DNA from: Tetragonia tetragonoides | Lineage: Eukaryota > Streptophyta > Magnoliopsida > Caryophyllales > Aizoaceae | Length of the DNA stretch: 64,000 bases | Assembly: GCA_038025085.1 (NCBI GenBank) | Contig: CM076147.1 | Coordinates: 12,117,501-12,181,500 of the forward strand | Direction: 5' to 3' | Part shown: in pieces, positions 11,529-22,126 of the stretch | How the letters are laid out: each line of letters opens with the position of its first letter | Numbering within the stretch: position 1 is the first letter of the stretch | Program-made: the position numbers and the translations under genes | Notes under the pieces: generated by a model | The model's database searches: none | Seen by the model: only the letters and a program-made list of their open reading frames with translations | What the model was told of the DNA's origin: nothing

Positions 11529-12876
11529 TTAATCCTTCTTCCCTTTTGAAGGCTTCGTTGAAGAGTTCTTCTTTGAAAGACCTTGGCTTGAGGATGACCT
11601 ATGATCGCTTCCTTGAGCTGGGGGCTTGCCTCTTTTCAGTACGTGATAGCCTCCCATTTGAGGCCCTTCCTTTCTTTTCTTGCTTCCAATTTTTGAGTCA
11701 TATTTAGGCTTTAGCTGATCCCACTCCTCATGATGAAGGGCTCGTCTCGCTTCTCCATCACTGCAGAAAAGCCAGTTCAGATAGGTCTCAGAAACTTGAG
11801 TTGGCATAATCACCCGAGGTACAGTCAAGCGGTGTCGGCCACGCCAATACTTTCCCCGTTTCGCAGCAAATTCAGTGGTCAAGGCTACGACATTTGATCT
11901 CGTAGTCTCCTGACGAGGGATCACCTGCTTCAAACCGTATTGCTTCATGACCTTAGAGGGAAAGAAGAAGGTAGTCCTATACAGACCCAATATGGTAGTG
12001 AAAGGAGCAAAGGTATCACAGGTCACCAAGGAGGTCAAGCTCCACCAGGGCACATGCCAACGGATCACAGATCCCACATGGAAGAAGGCATCCCATTCAG
12101 CAAGGGACTTTTCAGAATATAGCCTTTTCCTAACCAAGAAGCTAGCAGCGGTATAGGTTTTCTTTGACCAAGTCCGAGGAAAATGAGCTATCAAATTATC
12201 TGGCGACTCTATTAGCCCAGATGCTCACATAACCAAAAATTTGAAGCAGCAGGGGGCTGCCGGAAAAAGCTTCGTGAGGAGATATTTTCAACCTGTCGAG
12301 CCTAATGATAGTCTCTCCTACAACTAGATGCAAAGGAGAATGCCCTTCAACCATTTGATTGTCCACATGCAGCAACGAGGCTCTACCCAAGTTAGGAGAT
12401 TCTGCATTAACGAACAGTAGGCGGTTTAATAGGCAAAGTACAAAAGCCTGTCAACGACAATGCCTGAATATTGCATCCTTCTCAGAAGAAATAGCGAACT
12501 TTTCGTAAAGTTGAACCAAGTCCACATCGACACCAAGCACAATGTTTTTGGCTTCTGCAGATGACAAACCCAAGGATGTCCTGCACTGATCCCTGAAACC
12601 ATCTCTCAAATAAGACACAGCTAGGGGAAGAGCATCAGGCATTTAAGTGATCGCAGCAAATTCTTCAACTAAAGGGCATAATTCAGAGTTACCAAAGCAG
12701 AAAACATGCAGGTCGGAGTCCCAATATTTTAAAGCAGATCTAAGAAGGGGCCACAATATTTTGGTTGGTCTCAAAGTCAGCAAGGGAGAGACGTGGAACG
12801 GAGCTAGTTCAAGTTTATCTTCTACGGACAGATTTCTGCACCAAGCATCGAACAGGTTTTCAAAGGATTTCACCAT
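11529..12876 (-). pseudogene. Antisense gene A of element 1: plant mobile domain (PMD)-like protein
   Basis: A nearly continuous minus-strand coding stretch runs from ATG at 12876 to the stop at 11529, broken by stops near 12643 and 12451 and a frameshift near 12195. The motif FGNSELCPLVEEFAAI and the later SPLLLQIFGYVSIWANR and VMKQYGLKQVIP match the PMD (aminotransferase-like plant mobile domain) pattern. The C-terminus is Ser/Lys-rich (KPSKGKKD end), possibly a nuclear signal. A TATA box lies about 75 bp upstream on the same strand. PMD proteins occur in plant transposons and in the MAIN/MAIL silencing-related genes; the role in Tat elements is unknown. A homolog sits at the same place in element 2 (47546-51590). 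Confidence 0.75.
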
Positions 12877-12946
12877 GATAGAAGTTTGGGAAAATTTGAG
12901 AAAGCTAAGGTCTTAAAAGTGATACAGCATCAAATATCCCGTAAAT

Positions 12947-12958
12947 CTTATTTATAAG
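12947..12958 (-). promoter_or_regulatory. Putative TATA box of antisense gene A
   Basis: On the minus strand the sequence reads CTTATAAATAAG, about 70-80 bp upstream of the gene A ATG at 12876. The palindrome GCCGCTAGCGGC lies about 75 bp further upstream (13032-13043). Spacing fits a real antisense promoter, but no transcript evidence exists. Confidence 0.55.
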
Positions 12959-13031
12959 CAAAAACGGGGGCCAAAGAGGTCAGAAATCCACAAAAAAGCC
13001 CAAACCAGAGATGTCAACGACTCTGATCAGG

Positions 13032-13043
13032 GCCGCTAGCGGC
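13032..13043. promoter_or_regulatory. 12-bp palindrome GCCGCTAGCGGC upstream of antisense gene A
   Basis: This exact copy of the palindrome is the same as those before the LTR TATA box (4504, 4540, 18035) and before antisense gene B (16399, 16442). It lies in a GC-rich island surrounded by AT-rich sequence. Confidence 0.5.
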
Positions 13044-13436
13044 CCCGACCCCGGCCGGGTCCGAATTTTCCTCCCGCTCCGGCTCGCTCCACAGCTCCGG
13101 TCTGCACGATTAAAGCCCAGTTTTGATACCCGCGCTGAATTTCAAAGCCCGAGACTCTCTTAGTTTTATCTTTTTCAATTTTGTTTTTTATTTTATTTTA
13201 TTATTTTCCATATTTTAGGGGGTATAATATGAGTAATTTTTGTTTTTTTTCTTGCAATTTTTACCATTTACTTTATTTTATTTCCTAAATTATGACTTCG
13301 TCCTACCGCATAACACATTGCATACTTAGATCAGACGGGAATAATCGAGTAATCATATCATACATATCATAAAAAATGCATAAAAATAGGAGTTCGAAAT
13401 CTCAAGATCAATGTCTACAAGGAGGTCTAACACTGC
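13044..13436. other. Intergenic stretch between antisense genes A and B
   Basis: The GC-rich left part continues the palindrome island. The rest is T-rich and without supportable coding content, and presumably holds the gene A promoter on the right and the gene B terminator on the left. No clear poly(A) signal was identified. Confidence 0.5.
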
Positions 13437-16081
13437 TCAACCAGAATCGTTGATGTCAGCGTCATCATCAATGGACGACCCCTGACCATAGTTCCCAGTC
13501 GAGTAATGGAGAGAAGAGCTATAAATGGGCCTACTGTTGTCAAGCCTCATATCCCGCCCATCATATGCCGGTGCGCACAACAAAGAAATTCTCTGCGGCC
13601 TAACTGGCGAAATCCATAGCCACATCCTGATGGGAAGGCCCAGCATAAGGCATATCCCATCCAGGGGCATTCACCCAACCTCCACTCGAGGGCATAACAA
13701 CAGGCCTACTATGAAGAGAAGGCTGGAAACCCGCGGGAGAGAACATCTAAGGAATGTATGGTACAGAAGGGCCGGGCGCCTCATCAACAGGAGGCCTGGT
13801 CACAACTACGGGAGGTGAACGAGCAACAGACGGCCTGCTCGCCAAAAAGAAGCCGTCGCAGCAGAAGAGTGGAGAGGTCCCACCGAAGATGAAGACTGGG
13901 ACATCTGCAGATAATCAAAGTTAAAATGTTAAGTTAAGCACCTCACTTAGCTAAACAAAAAGAAGAGAGTCTACTCACATCAATGGTCTTGGACCGAGAA
14001 CTCTTCCCCTTGCCCATCACTCGACTGTAGCCCTTCTTCAACAAGTGAATGAGCTTGAAGATCTGAGAGGTTTGCTCCCGGTTCAACTACAAAAGAGAGA
14101 GCCACAAGATAGAGTCAACACTCAAAAGCAAACACAAACACAAGAAGGGATAAAAAGGAGCTTACCCCAGTACATCCGTCAGGCAAAGCCAAGCCCTCCA
14201 CAGCCTCTCCATCAGCCATGTGAAGGGGGAACTCCTCCACTATGCGCCCCCCACTCTCCCCAATGTACCTCACCTCATTGGTCGGCACGGTCACGCATGG
14301 GGGCTGACCCCGAGGAGCTCTAGAATGAGATCTCCTAGGGCCTTGAGGAGCTAGACGATCCGCCGGTGAGACACAAGAAGTCCGTATATCACACATATAG
14401 CTAAAAAGAGCAGATAAGTTTCCTACCTTAGAAGAATGGTCCGGCATCAAACGGTCCAAGCAGTAGGCCAGGTATACGGCCGTGAGGTCCAAGCCAGCAA
14501 CCTCCGGCATGAGAAATTCCGTGGCCGCCCTGCCACGGATCACGACTACCAAGTCCCACACGCTCAAGCCACGCAGATAGAACAGAGTCAAAGGAGGATC
14601 CTCCGGAACCAAGTGAGTACCCAGGGACGGATAGACCAACCGAGTCAAGCGGTCCCCCAAGTACCATACAAAGCTGAATGGCCCCTCAAAGACCACCCGT
14701 AGAGAAGACACCCTAAAAGACTCCAGGGTAATATGGGGTTGAACCGCAGGAACATCGTCAAAGGTGGACCATGATACCTGCAGATTACAAGTTCAAAGTT
14801 CATTCGCACCAAATGAACCAAAACAAATGTACAAGTTAACAACATTATACCATAGATACGGCATGGCTCTCGAAGGTGGCCCGAAAATGCTCTAGAGAGG
14901 TAAACGGGTGGTTATCCCTACCAACCCACCATGAACCCAATGGGAACATCCTCAAACCAGGACGGTGAGGACCGAAAGCTGGAAAATACTCAAAGAATCA
15001 CAACTTCCATGCAAGCAAACAAAAAGAATGATTTCCACGATCAAAGGCATAGGCATAAAAAGAGAAAAGAAAAAGTGTAAGAGCCTACCTCCAGTATCCT
15101 CCATGGGCCCGTGATGGATGTCCTCTCACTCGTCTCCTTAGGCCTACAGGCCCGACGGCACCACTTAACCAAAGAAGCGTAAGCGGCGGCACCAAGGTTG
15201 TACTCATGATCCTTGGTCAAATCCTCCAAGCATGTCAAGAAACCGACTTGACACACGCTCTTCTTCTGAGCAAAGATCGTCGACCCCAGCAAGCAAGCCA
15301 GGAAAATACGAGCCCTCTGCTACGCCACGGCCTCCCATAACCGCGCCAAAGAAACCCGATCCTTATCAAAGTGGATGGATACGGGCCCGTAAAGCTCTAG
15401 CAAAGTATCACTTTGTCGCCAGTAATTCGCGTCGTACTAAATACGATGCCCTCTAAAGGATAACCCCGTCAGCACAGCAAACTGATAAGGGGTGGGGAAC
15501 ATCTCTCCTACAGGTGTATGGAAAGTGTTCGTAGAATCCCAAAACCTCTCCAGTAACCCCCGGGCAATAATCCTAGAATCCCCCCGAGTGACAAGCGGGG
15601 ATGACAGTCAAGAACTCGTCAGGACCCGAGCTCAATACCAAATCCCTGGCTCCCACCGAAAAGGTCCCCAACATCATAGCCCAATGGGAGGTAGTCCCAT
15701 GAGCCTGCAACAAAACTCAGACACCCTAGCCAACAAACAATTTTTTCTTAACACCCCATATACCAAAAATACAACTAAAATAGTTCTACACAAATTATAT
15801 ACAGCTGCTCACCAATCCAGTACAAGTCCCAATTTGTTCGTGTGTCGAAGCACTAACAGTTCCAATTTCCGGTTCGAATATACTGAACAGAAAAAAAAGA
15901 TAGTCAGAAAACATACCAGCTCTAAGTTAGACAGATGATTGCGTCTATCCGGCAACAGAACACTGCGGTTCCAAACTCCATGTGGGCGCCAGTCCAACCG
16001 CATAAAAGAGTCCGAGTACAGTCGAGCTCCGTCCGCGTGGTTAGTAGAAGGTGCTCTAGTAGAAGCTAACACGGGAGCCAT
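13437..16081 (-). pseudogene. Antisense gene B of element 1: spliced PMD gene
   Basis: The minus-strand coding segments fit a multi-exon gene. Exon 1 is 16081-15918 (donor GCTG/GTATGT). Exon 2 is about 15699-15089 (acceptor TTGCAG) and holds the PMD signature FWDSTNTFHTPVGEMFPTPY and LGSTIFAQKK...EYNLGAAAYASL. Exon 3 is about 15005-14864 (EYFPAFGPHRPG). Exon 4 is 14776-14166 (acceptor CTGCAG, donor GTAAGC; PFSFVWYLGDRLTRLVYPS). Exon 5 is about 14090-13980 (donor GTGAGT), and a last Pro/Ser-rich exon is about 13908-13437. Exon 2 has an in-frame stop and a frameshift, so this copy is probably dead. Segment order and most boundaries agree with element 2 (51980-54764). Function unknown. Confidence 0.72.
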
Positions 16082-16398
16082 GGGAACACAATGGAGTTTT
16101 CTCTCTCTACAAGTGGGAAAATAAAAGTTTCAAATTCGCAAGAAACAAGCACCCATTCAACAATGCAACCTAAAATTTAGCAACTAGGCAGAAAAATAAG
16201 TAAGTTGAAGACAAAAACCGAAGAAAACGGACGAGAATCGACTACCTCAAGTGAAATGAAGCACTCAAAAATGGAGGAAGCTTGAAGGTTGCTCTTGACA
16301 ATGGCTCGACAAGGAAGAAGAAAATGGCACGCGAAAAAGAAAAAAAAAATCGCTGAAACCATTTATTCGGCTCGAGCCCAGCGCCCGCGTTGGCCAGA

Positions 16399-16453
16399 GC
16401 CGCTAGCGGCCTCACTCAAAGGCCCAGCGGCGCTGGCCTGGGCCGCTAGCGGC
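16399..16453. promoter_or_regulatory. Two GCCGCTAGCGGC palindromes upstream of antisense gene B
   Basis: Exact copies at 16399-16410 and 16442-16453 lie about 320-370 bp upstream of the gene B start, in a GC-rich block resembling the LTR promoter-proximal region (also with GGCGCTGG and GGGCCC). A weak TATA-like AATAAATGG on the minus strand lies at about 16360. Confidence 0.5.
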
Positions 16454-16759
16454 CCTGCAGATTTCCACACACGGGCCCCATTTCTAACCCACGGCCCCTT
16501 TTTCCAGTCCAAAGTTTGTTACTTCAGTTCATTTGCCTCAAATATCAGTACCAAGCGCGCGGGAGCGAAGCACTCTGGCCCACAAGTTCAAATTCGATAG
16601 TTGGCCTATTTTACAGTCCCAACTATTTTCAGGTAAAACTAACCCGTTTATTTTTGCAGGTCCCGGATGCTGAAACTCGGATCTACACTACGACAACTCT
16701 TATCGCCTAGAGCGCCCAAATATATTTTAAGCCCGAAAAACCTGTTGGCCGTACCAAAC

Positions 16760-17004
16760 ATTACAAATTTTTGGGGTCAGTCCCTTTGCGATATTACAAA
16801 TTTTTGGGGTCACCTCTGCGATATTATAAATTTTTGGGGTCAGTCCCTCTGCGAAATTACAAATTTTTGGGGTCAGTCCCTCTGCGATATTACAAATTTT
16901 TGGGGTTAGTCCCTATGCAATATTACAAATTTTTGGGGTCAATCCCTCTGCGATATTACAAATTTTTGGGGTCAGTCCCTCTGCGAGGTTACAAATTTTT
17001 GGGC
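16760..17004 (+). repeat. Tandem array of a 33-bp unit (about 7.5 copies)
   Basis: The unit reads ATTACAAATTTTTGGGGTCA followed by GTCCCTCTGCGAT. One copy is shortened. Because 33 is divisible by three, two frames stay open and give repeated YYKFLGSVPLR-like peptides, which I take as accidental. It is followed (17005-17160) by two or three looser repeats around GTCAATGATTGCTTAAGC. Confidence 0.9.
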
Positions 17005-17159
17005 TAGTCAATGACCGCTTAAGCTATTGCGGTTAAACCGTCCCTTCTATGAGGTTACTTATTTTTGTGTCAGTCAATGATTGCTTAAAATGTTGCAGTT
17101 ATACTGTCCATTATTTTTTATATGTTTCAATCAATGATTGCATAAGCTATTGCATTTAA

Positions 17160-17581
17160 ACTTTTCATATGTCCTAACCACTTTATGGCCGATTATTTTT
17201 AATCGCGCTTATCTCGTTGACTTTTTCGTTTCTTATAACAGGGACGGGATCTCGACATCCGTCGAGCTGTGTTTAGTCACTGTTTGTCGAAGCACTCCGC
17301 GTTGATCATTCTCAAAGTATAACTAACTTTTTTATTCACTCTAAATATAGGTCCCCAGCATACATTTAGACCATCTACGAGTAGTGTTCTATCCTGCTAC
17401 CATAACCTTTATTTTCTCTTGTGTTCACAGAGATGAAATCTTAGCGCACTACGAGCGTGTCCCAACTCAGGTTTGTCTTCATATGCATGCATACTTTACA
17501 CTCTCACACACCATGTGCACATCAGCATCCTGCATGTCGCCTTCGGAGTAATTTGATCTTCGCTTTTACTCAAGCTCGATC
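17160..17581 (+). other. Non-coding region before the PPT of element 1
   Basis: I see no gene. This is element-internal sequence leading to the polypurine tract; the last ~60 bp (TTCGCTTTTACTCAAGCTCG) correspond to the same position in element 2 (about 55800-55825). Confidence 0.6.
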
Positions 17582-17595
17582 AAAGTGGGGGCTTC
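17582..17595 (+). other. Polypurine tract of element 1
   Basis: AAAGTGGGGGCTTC lies directly before the TG of the 3' LTR. The identical string precedes the LTR of element 2 (55822-55835). It primes plus-strand DNA synthesis. Confidence 0.85.
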
Positions 17596-18960
17596 TGTAG
17601 ACGCCAAAAAAGCATCTTCAGATTTCTCCGCAAAAGCCCGATGATGAAAGGAGTAATTTATAAACTTGAACTGCTATTTTTGCTTTAATAGTTAAGATAA
17701 GGTCTCAGGTTTTTCCTCCAAACACTCCTTCATTCCATTCCATTTAGAGGCCGATTCAAGAGCTTTCCAACGACACGTCCCACGCCTTTTTCCGACTCCT
17801 GGTTGCCAAGTTGCGATTTAGGGGTAGAATTGTCTTTTACCGTTTAAGGGTAAAACGGTCTTTTCATATTTTTCGGAACAAAAAAATTCCTCCGAAAAAA
17901 TAAAAATAGAACGGATGTCGTCATTATGACGACATCGAGCTGGCTGCTGAGAGCCGTCAGCGGCCCTGGAATAAGTCCCAGGGCCGCTAGCGCCCTAGGC
18001 CACGACCGCTAGCGGCACTGACCAGTTTCCCAGGGCCGCTAGCGGCGCTGACCCTGCTTCGGGCCCGGCTCATTTTTCAAGCCCGTCTCATTTTTCAACT
18101 TAATTTCTAACGTCCAACCCTACTTCCCCACGCCTATATAAACAACCCTTCACTCTCAGTCCAAAACACAAAGTCTGCAGTTGACAACCTCTATTATCGG
18201 GAGTATTGACACCGAGCTTCCTCCTCTTTCGTCCAAACTTCAGATCTTGTTTTACTATTTTTGTCAAATATAGCTTACAATTCAGGGACAAACTCCTGAG
18301 GGCTCAAATTAAATTAACTGCCTAATTGTTTATTTTCTAGTAGTCATAATGTAGATATCATGCCAGAATAACATCTTTTATTGCTTACTAAATATTGTCT
18401 TTTCAAACATGTCCAGTCGTTGTACTGCTCAATTTGCCAATCGAATGCATGTCTAAATAAGGGTTAAAAATAAATGTTGTGATGCTTGTGGTGAACCAAT
18501 TAATAGTCTAAGTGTAGGTTGCTAATCCGGTTTGTGTGGGAATCATGTCTTTAAATTATTAAGCAAACTTGTGTTAGTAGAGGACGTCATAAACGGGCGA
18601 GTTGGGTGCCTAACACCTTCCCACCTCGTACCTTCGCCCGAAAACCTTTATTCTTGGGTACTCATATGTTCTATATGAGCGAGAGTCTTTCTAAAAACAT
18701 GATCAGTTCACTTTTCGCGCTATTGGGTTGTCCCTTCGTCTTGTCCCTTCGGTTTGTCCCTTCGATAAAACGCCAATAGCAGATTTGTGACCTCTTTCAT
18801 GGTTTTTATTCAATTCAAGTCTTTTCGAAAGCTTTTCTAACTCGATGGTCCCTTGAACTTATCTAAACCTCCAACTTACAAATTTTCTATAAGGACGCAC
18901 TCCGTGGAAACCAATACACTTCGTAAGAAAATGATCGGACGAAAGCCCCGGGTCCTTACA
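17596..18960 (+). repeat. 3' LTR of Tat element 1
   Basis: It begins TGTAGACGCC and ends CCTTACA, followed by the target duplication GAAGC. It contains TATATAAA at 18135 and palindrome copies at 18035-18046 (exact) and about 17983 and 18005 (imperfect). It is about 18 bp longer than the 5' LTR, mainly in the palindrome cluster. Confidence 0.93.
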
Positions 18961-18965
18961 GAAGC

Positions 18966-19128
18966 CGAAAATCAAAGGATATAATCCACGTTTTTTTTCC
19001 TTCCGAGAGGCTCCGGACCGTAGGTGTATATTTTCACACCATATCACACGGGACATCCCTAAGAGATATGGGAAGCCCCCGGGGTTGGTTATCTGGTCCA
19101 TGATAGGCTTGTAATTGCGTTTTTACGG
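18966..19128 (+). repeat. S300 variant unit, right half
   Basis: This continues the satellite unit interrupted at 4115 (ATATCACACGGGACATCCC, then GATAGGCTTGTAATTGCG) up to the next GATGCCAATGT at 19129. A further unit starts there but loses similarity after about 30 bp. Confidence 0.8.
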
Positions 19129-19159
19129 GATGCCAATGTAAGGGCCGGAACACCAAAAG

Positions 19160-19640
19160 CGTGGGTGGGGGCCGGAATTTCCTACCCCCAAGAGTGAGGA
19201 GTGCGGTCTCAAAATTTTTCTAAAATTAAAGAGAGGTTTCAAAAATACTTCCCAATTTTTCTTAAGTGATTTGTAATTTTTCTGATATTATTTCTTTTTT
19301 TTTTTCCTATTTTTCAAGCTATTTTTTAATTAAAAATTAAATTAAATAGCTACCTTGTGTGAAAATTTAAAAAAAATATTTTTCCGTAACTTAATAATAT
19401 ACTTGAAATGTTTGAGGTGGAACTTTTGGATAATAATTATCCAAACTCTCAAAAACCCCAGTATGAAAGTTATGCATTGTGCATGTCTCCTCCTGTCAGA
19501 ACCACTAAACCTTATAAGACTCTTTAGGGAGTATTTTCTTGAGAGAGTGCTTGTGGGCGAAGGAAGGCAAGCGACGCGACATGAAGCGCCTACCAGGCGC
19601 CGAGTAGTGTCAAGTCGTGCGCCATCATAGCCGGACACCC
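19160..19640 (+). repeat. Unassigned AT-rich stretch with a chromovirus-LTR-like fragment
   Basis: No gene is seen. At about 19460-19560 the sequence CAGTATGAAAGTTATGC ... CTTATAAGACTCTTTAGGG matches the start of the chromovirus LTR-like regions at 21130 and 36130. This is probably a remnant of a related LTR. The part before it is AT-rich and unrecognised. Confidence 0.5.
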
Positions 19641-20699
19641 ACGACACCTCGGCTCAAGCACCGGCCCCCTATGACGGAGATGGAGGCGGCGCAGGAGATA
19701 GACGCGACGCGGCACGACATGAAGCACCTACTAGGCGCCCAGTTGTGTCTTGTCGCGTCCACTCGGGCGCTGTTGAGGTCGACGATGGCTTACGGTTACG
19801 ATGTGGGTATAAATGTTGGACGGATGTGATCTCCTTCGGGATCGAGCTATGCAGACGACGTCAGACAGATGTGATCTCCTTCGTGATGAGCCATCCAGCC
19901 GACGTCGGATGGATGTCATCTCCTTCGGGATGAGCTATCTAGCCGGCTTGCGGGTATAAACGTCGGATGGATGTGATCTCCTTCGGGATGAGTTATCGAG
20001 CCGTCTTTTGGGCATAAACGTCGGATGGATGTGATCTCCTTCGGGATTGAGCTGTCTAGCCGGCGGGTGGGTATAAACGTCGCATGGATGTGATCTCCTT
20101 CGGGATGAGCCGTCTAGCCGGCGAGTGGGTATCAAACGTCCCTTCATCGAGATTTTCACACTGAGCGTTGTGCTCGTTTGGGTCTCCCTCGGACATCCAT
20201 GGGGCTAATATGTAGTTTCGTGGGTACGTCGAGGGTGATTTTGGCGTTGTAATTGTGAAGGCGTGTGAGTGGCACTCGGTCCATTTGGGTTGGCGGTGTT
20301 CGTCCTCGTGCATTTAGCCACACACCCACAGACTTTTTCATCAATTGCTCCAAGAGCGAATTGCCTTGGACGAAGCATGGTTTCCTGTGTTTGATGCCTA
20401 CGGATGGTAATCGTGACCCTGAAAAGATGAGATCTTCGTCCGGCATCCTCCCAAGGGTGCCGGGTGGACCAGGCAAGCTGAGCATGTCGTCCACCCACGT
20501 TGAGCCTTCGGTGTGGCTGTGGCATGGGTTGCGTGCTCTAGCTGTTCTCTGGGATGCGGAACACTGAGCGGGCAGCGGTCCGAAAGGCCTTAGCTGTCTA
20601 ATCTAGCGTTCCTCGCTCAGCACGAACGACGGTCGAGCGCGAGTTGACCTCCCGATCACTCGAAAAGGCTTATACGCGTCCAGCGTCAATTTATGGTGC
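19640..20699 (+). other. Putative rDNA 5' external spacer (ETS) fragment
   Basis: GC-rich sequence lies immediately upstream of the 18S rRNA start, with a subrepeat array (19806-20145). Position and composition fit the 5' ETS of a plant 45S unit. No RNA polymerase I start motif was recognised, so the left boundary is arbitrary. Confidence 0.6.
19806..20145 (+). repeat. ETS-like subrepeats of 44-59 bp
   Basis: GATGTGATCTCCTTCGGGA recurs at 19823, 19868, 19912, 19970, 20028 and 20087. The last three spacings are 58-59 bp and include GGGTATAAACGTCGGATG; the first two are 44-45 bp because that part is missing. The array lies about 550 bp upstream of the 18S start. Confidence 0.88.
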
Positions 20700-21046
20700 T
20701 ACCTGGTTGATTCTGCCAGTAGTCATATGCTTGTATCAAAGATTAAGCCATGCATGTGTAAGTAAGAACTATTTCAGACTGTGAAACTGCAAATGGCTCA
20801 TTAAATCAGTTATAGTTTGTTTGATGGTACCTGCTACTCGAATAACCGTAGTAATTCTAGAGCTTATACATGCAACAAACCCCGACTTCAGGAAGGGATG
20901 CATTTATTAGATAAAAGGTCGACCCGGGCTTTTCCCGTTGCTCTAATGATTCATGACAACTCGACAGATCGCACGGCCTTTGCGCCGGCGACGCATCATT
21001 CAAATTTCTGCCCTATCAACTTTCGATGGTAGGATAGTGGCCTACT
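20700..21046 (+). rRNA. 18S rRNA, 5' fragment only (pseudogene)
   Basis: The sequence starts TACCTGGTTGATTCTGCCAG and follows plant 18S rRNA for about 347 nt (GTCATATGCTTG, AAGCCATGCATG, CATTTATTAGATAAAAGG), ending at AGGATAGTGGCCTAC, where LTR-like sequence begins. The full gene is about 1.8 kb. Several C-to-T-like differences from the conserved sequence (GATTCTGCC, TCTAATGATTCATGACAAC) suggest a non-functional relocated copy. Confidence 0.93.
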
Positions 21047-22126
21047 GTTAGACCCTCTGACAACGACTCGGTGACACCTAGGCACGGTGCCTATGTCATC
21101 GTGTGCGCCAAGTAGGCTACTTGATCCAGTATGAAAGTTAAGCGTTGGTTAGGTTTCTTCCTGTCAGTATCAATAAAGCTTATAAGACTCTTTAGAGGGT
21201 ACTTGCTCTGTGAAGGAGACAAGTGAGGACATCCCCTAGGGAGCCTTGTAGGCGCAGCGCTGGGCGCGGCTCTCGGTCATGGTGCGGGCATGACGAGCTT
21301 GATGGAAGGATTGTCCCTAGGACAACGTGGGCGGTGCCACGAACAGAATGACGGTTGACGGTTAACCCACGTACGACCAAGCGCTTAGCCCACGTCCCTG
21401 GAAATGAGGGTGACTCAAGGAAGTGGGGAGCATGCCCATTGACCAAGGAAGTGACCAACAGTTACCCCATGAACGTGGGTGACGGTTACCCAAGTCATGG
21501 GTGAGTGAGCGGTTACTTGGCGGTTGACAAAGGCAGTTACCGAAGGCATGGCGCCTAGTGGGCGCGGACGTGGGTCAACGTGGAGTCAACACCAGCGGTT
21601 ACTCCACTACCCCACGATGGGGAAAACTACCCCAAGCACTAAAGGAGGCGGTTACAAGTTAGTGGTGAGTGGAAGACATCGCATTGCCCCACTCTCACCA
21701 CTAAGCGAGCGGTTACATGGGAGCAACAACCCACGAATGGGAGTTGTCCCATGATCTCTACTAAGTGGATATTATAGGCGGTTATCCTAGTTTATAGGCG
21801 CCTACTTGGCTGGGTTGTAGCCAAGGCTTTATCTATAAATAGTGCCCAGATGTACTTTGGATGGACAGATGCTCTGGCACCCAAATGTAAGTGTCAAAGT
21901 GATTAATATACAAGCCTCTTTACGTGTATACTTGTGTGTGTAAGGTGTTCTAGAGTGTTGCTAGAAGCTATCATAGACAAAAAAGTTAGGCGCAAATCAG
22001 TGCCAAGCTTTAACCCTGTGAAAATTTGGTTCGACCTGCCGGAAAGGCTTGACTTAGCCGGACTCGAAACGATAGCTAAGAAGAAAATGAAGAAGGGTTC
22101 CTAGACCAAAGAGGATACCAGCCCCA
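21047..22126 (+). repeat. LTR-like and leader region of chromovirus copy 1
   Basis: This is non-coding sequence starting at the 18S junction (TGTTAGACCC). It contains a TATA box (CTATAAATAG, 21833-21842) preceded by many short CCCAC/GTGGG and GGCGGTTA motifs. It aligns with 36108-37130 at an offset of exactly 15000 near the TATA box. The LTR end and PBS could not be placed. Confidence 0.6.
21833..21842 (+). promoter_or_regulatory. TATA box of chromovirus copy 1
   Basis: CTATAAATAG lies about 290 bp before the gag start and is conserved at 36833-36842 in copy 2. Confidence 0.65.

Larger units (their letters stand above)
4116..18960 (+). mobile_element. Tat-lineage Ty3/Gypsy LTR retrotransposon, complete but degenerate (element 1)
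   Basis: Both LTRs are present (4116-5462 and 17596-18960, TG...CA ends), with PBS at 5464, PPT at 17582 and a 5-bp target duplication GAAGC (4111-4115 and 18961-18965). The sense strand carries gag, protease and integrase. The RT/RNase H block expected between protease and integrase is missing, so the element is non-autonomous. Two antisense PMD-type genes fill the space between integrase and the 3' LTR, where additional ORFs are known in Ogre/Tat elements. The LTRs are similar but clearly diverged by eye, so the insertion is not recent. Confidence 0.93.

Noticed and set aside
14045..14702. Plus-strand ORFs opposite antisense gene B
   Set aside because: Shadows: the minus strand has PMD-family motifs and splice sites, the plus strand only composition-driven frames.
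16667..17007. ORFs with repeated YYKFLGSVPLR-like peptide
   Set aside because: Product of the 33-bp tandem array, open in more than one frame, with no start context or relatives in element 2.
3971..19128. Two separate diverged satellite fragments
   Set aside because: The flanks of element 1 join into one unit identical in order to 61075-61301, so this is one interrupted unit.
19342..20567. ORFs on both strands around the ETS-like repeats
   Set aside because: GC-rich rDNA spacer; frames overlap on both strands and repeat with the subunits.
20700..21046. Functional 18S rRNA gene
   Set aside because: Only the first ~347 nt are present and conserved positions are changed.
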